From an uncultured Sutterella sp. (lineage in GTDB: Bacteria; Pseudomonadota; Gammaproteobacteria; Burkholderiales; Burkholderiaceae_F), in assembly GCA_902493085.1 (NCBI GenBank), contig CABUOH010000061.1:1-6850 (forward strand): a DNA stretch of 6,850 nt, given 5' to 3'. The position numbers were made by a program, and so were the translations under genes. Positions 1 through 5,729 of the stretch are shown here, one piece after another. How positions within the stretch are numbered: the first letter of the stretch is position 1; each line of letters begins with the position of its first letter. The notes beneath the pieces were generated by a model that worked only from the letters and a program-made list of their open reading frames with translations, had not been told where the DNA came from and ran no database searches.

Positions 1-371
1 TCGTCAAGAAGTTCGGCAGTCCCAAGGACGCCCGCGACGTGATTCCGGGCATCATCGGAAGCGGCCCCGCCGTTGAATTCCAGACCTTCGCCAAAAAGTC
101 CGTGCTCCGCAAGGAGATCGATGCGATCCTCGCCGATCCGGCCGGCGCGCCGGTTCCCTCCGAACTCGACCGCCTGTGGGTGCTGGTCTCTTTCCTCACG
201 GCCGATGCGGAGAACGACGCCGTGCGCCAGGCCTCCCTCACGCTCCTGCCGCGCCTGCCCGTGGAATTCGGCGTCGTGCTCGTGCGCGACATGATCCGCC
301 GAGTGCCTGCGATCGTGCGCGAAAAGCGGATCACGGACTACATCAAGGCCAACAAGGTCGTTTTGATGTAG
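1..371 (+). CDS. C-terminal end of an AAA+ (MoxR-like) ATPase, partial
   Basis: The frame is open from base 3 with no start codon in keeping with a gene entering from the left, giving 122 visible residues to a TAG stop. The ATPase core (Walker A and B) lies outside the window. What remains is the helical C-terminal part, with a Leu-Asp-Arg-Leu-Trp segment followed by a Leu-Pro-Arg-Leu-Pro-Val-Glu-Phe segment. From memory this resembles the tail of AAA+ ATPases encoded beside DUF2201/VWA proteins. The first ATG/GTG-type codon in view (GTG 39) is almost certainly internal, because the frame continues upstream with ordinary codons. The family is thought to remodel or activate protein complexes together with a VWA partner. 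The partner gene follows 9 bases downstream, which is the main support for the call. Without the ATPase motifs the family assignment is inference. Confidence 0.6.
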   Translation, partial: VKKFGSPKDARDVIPGIIGSGPAVEFQTFAKKSVLRKEIDAILADPAGAPVPSELDRLWVLVSFLTADAENDAVRQASLTLLPRLPVEFGVVLVRDMIRRVPAIVREKRITDYIKANKVVLM

Positions 372-376
372 GGAGG
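371..376 (+). promoter_or_regulatory. Shine-Dalgarno GGGAGG for the DUF2201 gene
   Basis: GGGAGG begins on the last base of the upstream TAG stop and lies 4 bases before ATG 381. It selects ATG 381 over the out-of-frame ATG at 377 and implies that the ATPase and DUF2201 genes are translated from one mRNA. Confidence 0.7.
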
Positions 377-380
377 ATGC

Positions 381-653
381 ATGGTTCTCGACACGCAGAC
401 GCGCATGACGCGCGCACGCATTCAGCTCTGCCTGCGAAAGCCCTATCTGTCGTCGGCTCTGATGCGCTTTCCTCTTCAGCAGGCGGACGGCATCATCTCG
501 ACGCTCGCCACCGACGGCTACCGCATCTACTGGAACGAGTCCTTCGTGAAGACGCTCAGCGACGCCGAACTGCGCGGCGTGCTCGCGCACGAGCTCATGC
601 ACATCCTCACGCAGAGCGTCGGACGCCGGCAGAGCCGCGACCAGGATTTGTAG
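381..653 (+). CDS. N-terminal fragment with HExxH (DUF2201_N-like), 90 aa
   Basis: This is the product expected if the TAG at 651-653 is obeyed. It carries the N-terminal helices, a short Tyr-Arg-Ile-Tyr-Trp-Asn strand and the His-Glu-x-x-His motif at residues 70-74, typical of the DUF2201_N putative metallopeptidase domain. It stops 17 residues after that motif, before the conserved Asp and Asn of the next helix. It is therefore unlikely to fold or bind metal in the normal way unless it re-associates with the downstream fragment. Initiation at ATG 381 is well supported by the GGGAGG upstream. Confidence 0.6.
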   Translation: MVLDTQTRMTRARIQLCLRKPYLSSALMRFPLQQADGIISTLATDGYRIYWNESFVKTLSDAELRGVLAHELMHILTQSVGRRQSRDQDL

Positions 654-656
654 AAC

Positions 657-1601
657 ATGGCGACCGACTTTGCGATCAATCTCGTGCTCCTCGACTTCGG
701 CTTCACGATTCCCAAGGACGACCTCGTCTGCCGGGACTATGACGGCATGAACGCCGAGCAGATCTACGAGCTGCTCGCGAAGAAGGCGAAACGCTCGAAG
801 GGCCGGCAAAGCGCATTGGGCAGCGCTTCCGGTTCGGATGCTGCCGATGCGGGCGTCGTGCCCGACGTCGGCCATGACCTCGTAGACCCCAACAGCCATG
901 AGGCAAGCCGTCTGCGCGCACTTTCCGACGGCCCCTCGCCTGATGCGCAGGAGATCGCCGAAGCCGCAAGCGCCGGCCTGCACGAAACGATGCAGGCCCT
1001 GAAGGCGACGGGCAGCGTGCCGGGCAGCTTTCAGGCGATCGCCGCGGCGTCGCAGTCCTCGCTCATCGACTGGCGCACGCTGCTCGCCGACTGGATGTAT
1101 GACCGCGTGCGGGACGACTGGAGCGCTTGGCCGCCCTCGAAGAAGCACATCGCCCGAGGCCTGTATCTCCCGAGCGTCGGCGCCCCCGCGCCCATACGCC
1201 TCGTGATGTTCGTCGACACCTCCGGATCCATGCCGGACGCCTCCCTCAAGCGCATCTTCGGCGAAATCCGATCGTTTCGCGAAACCTTCCCGACGCCCTT
1301 CTCGATCGTGCAGGCCGACGTCGGCGTTCGCCGGGTCGACGAATATGACGCCTACGAAGACTTCGACTTTGAAAAGATCAAGATTTCGGGCCGCGGCGGC
1401 ACCGAGTTCTTGTCAGGCTACAAATGGATCGATGAGCACTTTGACGCGGAGCCCGTCGCCGTCATTCACGCAACCGACGGCTGGGGCGACTTCCCAAAGT
1501 TCTGCCCGCATCCCGTCGCCTTTCTCGTGCCCAAGGAAGCAGCCGCATACGATTCGAGCCTTTCACAATTTCCTGCCTGGGGTCGCAAGATTCTGATATG
1601 A
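657..1601 (+). CDS. VWA-like (DUF2201) C-terminal fragment, 314 aa
   Basis: This is the downstream open part of the interrupted gene. It starts at the ATG two codons after the TAG (TAG-AAC-ATG), and an AGGA at 643-646 could serve as a weak ribosome site 10 bases before it. Its first residues (Met-Ala-Thr-Asp-Phe-Ala-Ile-Asn) match the interior of DUF2201_N, so ATG 657 is more likely an ordinary internal Met than an evolved start. The C-terminal half is a full VWA-like domain. In fragment numbering, MIDAS Asp-x-Ser-x-Ser is at 187-191, the MIDAS Thr at 249 and the Thr-Asp-Gly Asp at 274. The stop TGA overlaps the next start in ATGA (1598-1601), so losing translation here would also reduce the downstream gene. 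Pressure to keep this part translated could therefore exist. Confidence 0.7.
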   Translation: MATDFAINLVLLDFGFTIPKDDLVCRDYDGMNAEQIYELLAKKAKRSKGRQSALGSASGSDAADAGVVPDVGHDLVDPNSHEASRLRALSDGPSPDAQEIAEAASAGLHETMQALKATGSVPGSFQAIAAASQSSLIDWRTLLADWMYDRVRDDWSAWPPSKKHIARGLYLPSVGAPAPIRLVMFVDTSGSMPDASLKRIFGEIRSFRETFPTPFSIVQADVGVRRVDEYDAYEDFDFEKIKISGRGGTEFLSGYKWIDEHFDAEPVAVIHATDGWGDFPKFCPHPVAFLVPKEAAAYDSSLSQFPAWGRKILI

Positions 1602-4600
1602 CAACACCCATCGAAAGCAGCAATCAATACGAGCAGCGTCTTTCGTCTGCTTGCGCACTCTTTTCCGGCACCGCGCCCTTTGAGGCGCTCAAGCGTCCGC
1701 TGACGACGCCCGACTGGACCACAGCCGTAGCGGCCGACCTTGACAAGCTCGCCGAGGCGCGCCTGGCCGATTTTCTCGGCATGTTCGACGCCGAGGAGCG
1801 CCCTCGTGCCTGGAAGGCGCTCCTCAAGGCCGTCGGCCGCGATGACGTCATGGCCGCCAATCTCTGCCGAAGTGCCCGCTTCGCCGATGAAGCCCTGCAA
1901 AAGCTCGCTGCCCGCGCCGCCTCGAGCCTCCAGGCCCGCGGTTCGGAGTTCGCCTTGTTCATGGCCGGCCTGCGTCACGAGGCGCCCGTGCCCGACTCGG
2001 CTCTCAAAGCGAATCAGTCGCTCGCCTTTCATCTCGCGGCCGCTCATGCGCTCCATTCGTCCGATCCGTCGACGATCGAATTCTGCCGTGCGCTCTCATG
2101 CGTCGCATCTCCGCTTCTCAAGGATGCCAAGCGAACGATGCGCGACTTCATCGCCGTTCTCGACGCAAGATGCGAAGCCCGCGTGCGGCCCGCCTTCAGG
2201 CGGGTGCGCATTGAAGCGGGACTTCTGGTCGGCTCGCGCAAGACGCTTGATTTCCTTGTGCGGCCCGACTATGCCGGCCGTCTCTTTTCCGACGCAGGCG
2301 AAAAGGACTTTGCCCAGAGGCTTGACGCGATCAACTCGAGCAAGAAGCGCCAAAGCCTCATAGCAGGGATCGCTCTCCTGCGAAGCTGCCGCTTCACGGA
2401 GGCCGAAGGCGCCATCGAGGAGGCGTTCGGGCCGCTGTTCCCGGCGCCTCTCGGCACGAAGCGGGACCGGCGCACGTTTGCACGTGCATTCTTAGGCAGT
2501 TCAGACCTCATGACGGCATTGATCGGCGCTCCCCGATTCCGCGCCCTCAATCCGACCGATAAGCTGAGCGTCCAAGCCGCCGCCTTCTTCGAACGCATGC
2601 AGCCCGACCCGCTTCCGGCTTGGACAACCTCCCGCGAGGCTCCCATGGACGAATGGCTTTCCCGTCATCCGGAATTCGTTCGGGAATTGACGGGACAGGC
2701 TTGGTTCAACCTTCATCGCCGTTTCCCTGAGCTCATGGAAACGCTCTCCGTGCGAATGCGTGGCCCTGCCTCGCGCGTGCTGCCCACGAGCAAGGCCTGG
2801 GATGCGCTCAGCTGGCAACAGCTTCTCGAGGTCGACGCCTCCAACGCCGTTTGGGCAACGCGGGGGCTCCCGCAGGTGCGCGCCGAACTCGAAGGCGCCT
2901 CAGAAAAGCGCATTTTGCACATCTTCGACACCTTTCTCAAGTGCGGCTCCTTTTCGCGCATCAGGAACCTTCTCGAGATGCTCCCGGGCGACATCGCCGA
3001 TCCTCTGAAGCTCAAGCTTCTGAAGATCCGTTCCGCCCACCCGTGGATTCTCAGAACCGTATCGGAGCACGATCCCGTCTGGCTCAAGCTTCCCGCAAAC
3101 GCCGTGCTTGCACGCCCTGAAGTGATCTGCTCGCAGGCTGCGGGCTTTTTCGACACTTATCCGCCGGAGACGCTGCTCCGCCATCTCGCCGCAAAGACGA
3201 ATCCCGTCACGCCCTGGGAAGAAAAGCTCCTCAAGCATGCCCTCGGCAAAGCCACGCTCAGGCGCCGCGTCATCTCGGACTTCTACTGTCCGCTCATGGA
3301 AGCGCACCTCTCTACTGAGCGAAGCTTCCTGGACACGCTGCAAGTTTCGAACTTCGACCTTGCCTTGGATCTCGCGAAAACCCTAACCTTTGCGGGTGAC
3401 AACGAAGCGCGCAGACGCCGGCTTCTCGCATCGCTCGCCGGCTCGGACGACGATGCCGCGCTTAAGATCTGGACGCAGCTGCTGCGCAGCAATCCGGCTC
3501 TTCTCGCCGTTGAAGACCTCATCAAGAGCGTGCCTCAGGAGAGGCGTGCGAAGCTTGCCGCATGCCCGGCCGCCGCGAAAAAGCTGACGCCAACCGCTCG
3601 TGTCCGCTTGTCCAGCTCGCCCGACGAGAGAACGCCGGAGGACGGGCAGGCGGAGCGCCGCCTCATGTTCGGCTTTTGCGATCTTCGCTTGGCCGCAGCA
3701 ACCCTGGCCGTCAAGTCCAGCGGAGGCGAAATCCTTGAGGCGATTGTCCAAGACCTCGAGCACGACCCCGACGCGCGGCTTCTTGCATCCGCCGGCCGTC
3801 TTGCCGAACAATCAGGCTTCATGCAAAGCGAAGCCTTCATGCCGGCGCTCAAAGCCGCGGCCTCCGAAGCGTCGTCCTTCGGCATCGATCGGCTCAACGC
3901 CATTCTTTACGCACTCGCCGCAGCGACCCTGCCGCCCGAGCAACCGGAAATGCCCCTCGCCTCCCCTCAAGGATGGTCGTTCGAGCCTCGGACCCTCTTT
4001 CCGTTTGCAGGTTCCGTCCTTCGCAACGTCCTGGTTTCCGAGACCGACGGTCTTGAGCCCGCTGCCTCAGAAAATCGGCCTGCGGTCCGAGCACCGAATC
4101 TGCTCGAGCCTCAGCCCGGTGCGCTCCCGAACTCAAAGCAATGCCGCTGCAAAGGACACTGGACCGTCATCAACGGCAGCGTCAGGCTTGAGCTCTCTGA
4201 GATCCCCGCGAAGCTCTTGCCGCATTTGGTCTCGGGGCCCCGCACGACCCTCGAGGCGCCTCTCTTCGCAGCCGCTGACGGTGCGGACGGCACTGTCTCC
4301 TGCTCTTCACCAGGACGCGCCCGGGTGAGCCGCACCGGCAGCTCACACAAAAACGGCCGCGTCCTTCTGATCACGCAGCCCGACATGCTGCTTGCCATCA
4401 TGGCCGCGGAAGGCGGCACGGCGACCTTCTTCATCCAGTCTCAGAACACGCTCGAGACGAAGCTCATCGCGGCCGACGCTGTCATCCCGGCGCTCGGCGA
4501 CATGCCCGTCGAAACGTCCGTTCAGCTGCGCGCCCCCGCGTGCCTCTTCCTGCGCCGGAGCCGGGAGACACACGGCCCAAGCTTGAGCGAAGCGGCGGCC

Positions 4601-4711
4601 CTGCGGCTCATGAAGGCCGTGCCATGGCTTGTCCCCCTGCGCGCAGAAGATGCGACCCGAGCCGCTCATCTTCTTCGCACCACCCGTTCCGAAGGAAATT
4701 GCCATGACTGA
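1598..4711 (+). CDS. Large uncharacterised helical protein of the AAA+/VWA operon, 1037 aa
   Basis: I do not recognise this protein. The start ATG overlaps the upstream stop as ATGA and has no good Shine-Dalgarno sequence, so it is probably translated by coupling. Residues 1 to about 780 are Leu/Ala/Arg/Glu-rich with regularly spaced amphipathic helices, suggesting an alpha-solenoid (HEAT- or TPR-like) scaffold. No P-loop, HExxH or other catalytic motif is visible. A Pro-rich, helix-poor linker spans about 795-845. A small Cys cluster (Gln-Cys-Arg-Cys-Lys-Gly-His-Trp) at 848-855 opens a probably beta-rich domain running to about 985, and a short helical tail closes the protein. There is no signal peptide or membrane segment, so it should be cytosolic. 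By position it could be the client-binding or structural partner of the AAA+/VWA pair; large variable partners are known in some MoxR/VWA systems. That role is inference from context only. Codon use matches the neighbours. Confidence 0.8.
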   Translation: MTTPIESSNQYEQRLSSACALFSGTAPFEALKRPLTTPDWTTAVAADLDKLAEARLADFLGMFDAEERPRAWKALLKAVGRDDVMAANLCRSARFADEALQKLAARAASSLQARGSEFALFMAGLRHEAPVPDSALKANQSLAFHLAAAHALHSSDPSTIEFCRALSCVASPLLKDAKRTMRDFIAVLDARCEARVRPAFRRVRIEAGLLVGSRKTLDFLVRPDYAGRLFSDAGEKDFAQRLDAINSSKKRQSLIAGIALLRSCRFTEAEGAIEEAFGPLFPAPLGTKRDRRTFARAFLGSSDLMTALIGAPRFRALNPTDKLSVQAAAFFERMQPDPLPAWTTSREAPMDEWLSRHPEFVRELTGQAWFNLHRRFPELMETLSVRMRGPASRVLPTSKAWDALSWQQLLEVDASNAVWATRGLPQVRAELEGASEKRILHIFDTFLKCGSFSRIRNLLEMLPGDIADPLKLKLLKIRSAHPWILRTVSEHDPVWLKLPANAVLARPEVICSQAAGFFDTYPPETLLRHLAAKTNPVTPWEEKLLKHALGKATLRRRVISDFYCPLMEAHLSTERSFLDTLQVSNFDLALDLAKTLTFAGDNEARRRRLLASLAGSDDDAALKIWTQLLRSNPALLAVEDLIKSVPQERRAKLAACPAAAKKLTPTARVRLSSSPDERTPEDGQAERRLMFGFCDLRLAAATLAVKSSGGEILEAIVQDLEHDPDARLLASAGRLAEQSGFMQSEAFMPALKAAASEASSFGIDRLNAILYALAAATLPPEQPEMPLASPQGWSFEPRTLFPFAGSVLRNVLVSETDGLEPAASENRPAVRAPNLLEPQPGALPNSKQCRCKGHWTVINGSVRLELSEIPAKLLPHLVSGPRTTLEAPLFAAADGADGTVSCSSPGRARVSRTGSSHKNGRVLLITQPDMLLAIMAAEGGTATFFIQSQNTLETKLIAADAVIPALGDMPVETSVQLRAPACLFLRRSRETHGPSLSEAAALRLMKAVPWLVPLRAEDATRAAHLLRTTRSEGNCHD
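4691..4696 (+). promoter_or_regulatory. Shine-Dalgarno GAAGGA deciding start 4704
   Basis: GAAGGA lies 7 bases upstream of ATG 4704, inside the end of the 1037-residue gene. It favours 4704 over an in-frame ATG at 4629, which has no such site and would add 25 residues overlapping the upstream gene. Confidence 0.75.
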
Positions 4712-5594
4712 AACCTTTACGATCGCAGCTCTTCAAACTGGCGAATACCTCGTTCGCGGCATCCGCCAAGGCCGCACACCCGTCGCGGTCGCCGCCGCGC
4801 GCGTTGAGGCGGGTGAAATCACCTCGCGCTTTTTCAGCCTCTGCCGGCCGAACGACCGATCACGCAAAAAGACTTCCGTCAATATCGGTCCAGAAGTTTT
4901 CTCCGACGTGCCCGCCGAATTCGACGGTCTCATGGCCTCGGCCCCGTATCTTGAAGACGTTGCCGACAGGCTGCGGGCCTTTACGGGAAACAGGCCGCTC
5001 ATCACCTACACGGCCGGCCTCAACGCGCAGGATCACCGTCTGGGCTTCAGCCACGACTGGGATTTGAACATCTATGGATGTTGGTGGAACAAGCTCAGAA
5101 ATGAGCCGTTTCACAACTTCATGCTCGAAGTGCAAAAGTTCGCCGGCTCCCTCGGTTTGACGTCCCAGGCGCGCCTTCTGAAGCTGGCCGAACTCGTCGG
5201 CCTGCCGCAACCGGAACGGATTTCATCGCTCGCCGAAGAGGCAGACCTTCTCGCCCGAATCTGGATGAGGCGCAACGACTGCCAGCGTGCGCTATGCGCG
5301 GAAATCGGGCGGCCGTCGCCCGATGAATTCAAGGCCGCGCTGTCCCGCGTCAAGCTCGCCGACCTCAATCTGCAGCGCAGTTCTCAGATTCCGCTCGGCG
5401 CCGGCTATCACGAGCGGGAAATCGTCAAGTCGCTCGGCGCCAAATGGTCTTCTGCGCAGGGCTATTGGTACATTACCATCAGGGACAATCCCGAGGACTT
5501 CGCCATGTGGCTCTCCGACGACGACCTCGAGCGGCTGCGCGAGCTCCAGCGCCGCATCGACGATCACCTTCACCCGATCGACGCCGGCGTTTGA
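4704..5594 (+). CDS. Degenerate DnaQ-fold exonuclease-like protein with DUF5710-like C-terminus, 296 aa
   Basis: ATG 4704 is chosen for its GAAGGA site; it overlaps the previous stop by 8 bases (ATGACTGA). Residues 5-115 follow the pattern of the DnaQ/RNase T exonuclease fold. There is a first strand ending in Thr-Gly (12-13), a Val-Ala-Val-Ala-Ala-Ala-Arg-Val strand with Glu-Ala-Gly-Glu turn (27-39), and Phe-Phe-Ser-Leu-Cys-Arg-Pro (43-49). An Ala-Pro-x-x-Glu-Asp-Val helix follows (80-86), then a Pro-Leu-Ile-Thr-Tyr-Thr-Ala strand. Residues 140-190 resemble the last helices (Leu-Leu-Lys-Leu-Ala-Glu-Leu-Val-Gly-Leu). The DEDDh catalytic residues appear replaced: Ala and Gln at the first Asp and Glu, Asn107 for the second Asp, Ser and Glu near 174-179 for His and Asp. 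The tail (229 to about 270, Lys-Ser-Leu-Gly-Ala-Lys-Trp...Tyr-Trp-Tyr) resembles DUF5710. It probably binds nucleic acid or protein rather than cutting. The fold call rests on pattern matching by eye. Confidence 0.65.
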   Translation: MTETFTIAALQTGEYLVRGIRQGRTPVAVAAARVEAGEITSRFFSLCRPNDRSRKKTSVNIGPEVFSDVPAEFDGLMASAPYLEDVADRLRAFTGNRPLITYTAGLNAQDHRLGFSHDWDLNIYGCWWNKLRNEPFHNFMLEVQKFAGSLGLTSQARLLKLAELVGLPQPERISSLAEEADLLARIWMRRNDCQRALCAEIGRPSPDEFKAALSRVKLADLNLQRSSQIPLGAGYHEREIVKSLGAKWSSAQGYWYITIRDNPEDFAMWLSDDDLERLRELQRRIDDHLHPIDAGV

Positions 5595-5616
5595 GCCCGG
5601 CCCCGCGCCCAACACA

Positions 5617-5642
5617 CCGCACATGTCCCGCCGCACACGTCC
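5617..5642 (+). repeat. Imperfect 12-base direct repeat, 14-base period
   Basis: CCGCACATGTCC (5617-5628) and CCGCACACGTCC (5631-5642) match at 11 of 12 bases with a 2-base spacer, just after the stop of the DnaQ-like gene. The size and position would suit a regulator-binding site for the downstream gene, but a chance repeat in GC-rich DNA cannot be excluded. Confidence 0.3.
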
Positions 5643-5646
5643 GGCG

Positions 5647-5674
5647 TTCGTTCGAACTGCGCATGCGGTAGACT
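5647..5674 (+). promoter_or_regulatory. Possible sigma-70-type promoter for the 313-aa gene
   Basis: TAGACT (5669-5674) is a fair -10 element (4 of 6 consensus bases). A poor -35 (TTCGTT, 5647-5652) lies 16 bases upstream. The only plausible start of a new transcription unit is here, because this is the first real gap between genes in the window. The element sits just before a hairpin that would fall at the 5' end of the transcript. Two 8-bp palindromes, GTTCGAAC (5650-5657) and CGCATGCG (5660-5667), lie between the two boxes. Confidence 0.3.
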
Positions 5675-5678
5675 TTTC

Positions 5679-5694
5679 GAGGGCTTCGGCCCTC
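5679..5694 (+). terminator. Hairpin with UUCG loop (weak terminator or 5'-leader stem-loop)
   Basis: GAGGGC-TTCG-GCCCTC forms a perfect 6-bp stem closed by C-G over a UUCG tetraloop, one of the most stable small RNA hairpins. There is no T tract after it (ATTACG follows), so it is not a classic intrinsic terminator. It could end or protect the 3' end of the upstream operon mRNA, or stabilise the 5' end of the following gene's transcript. Confidence 0.4.
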
Positions 5695-5729
5695 ATTACG
5701 CCCGTCTCATCATCAGACACTACGCCGCC

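Larger units (their letters stand above)
381..1601 (+). pseudogene. DUF2201-type metallopeptidase/VWA protein gene interrupted by an in-frame TAG
   Basis: Read through the single TAG at 651-653, this is one 406-codon frame, a normal size for DUF2201 (VWA-like) proteins. The N-terminal putative metallopeptidase domain has His-Glu-Leu-Met-His at residues 70-74. The expected Leu-Trp-Asn...Asp...Ile-Asn block follows at about 90-99, with the Trp codon replaced by TAG. A variable, Ala/Ser/Asp-rich linker runs from about 125 to 200. The VWA-like domain has a complete MIDAS: Asp-Thr-Ser-Gly-Ser at 279-283, a Gly-Gly-Thr at about 339-341 and Thr-Asp-Gly at about 365-367. Both halves are in the same frame with matching codon use and no other lesion, so any loss is recent. 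The family is thought to act with the adjacent AAA+ ATPase, possibly as a substrate adaptor or metal-dependent scaffold; peptidase activity is predicted, not shown. It may instead be expressed as two pieces or by readthrough, so 'pseudogene' is a provisional label. Confidence 0.72.

Noticed and set aside
1466..2056. 196-codon minus-strand open frame across the DUF2201/1037-aa junction
   Set aside because: It lies antisense to two well-supported genes and shows no ribosome site or recognisable motif.
3600..4328. 242-codon + strand open frame inside the 1037-aa gene
   Set aside because: The Ser/Arg/Pro-rich product is typical of a shifted frame; the 1037-aa frame has normal codon use throughout this stretch.
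4629..4703. Upstream ATG extending the DnaQ-like protein by 25 residues
   Set aside because: It has no Shine-Dalgarno sequence and would overlap the previous gene by 83 bases, whereas ATG 4704 has GAAGGA at ideal spacing.
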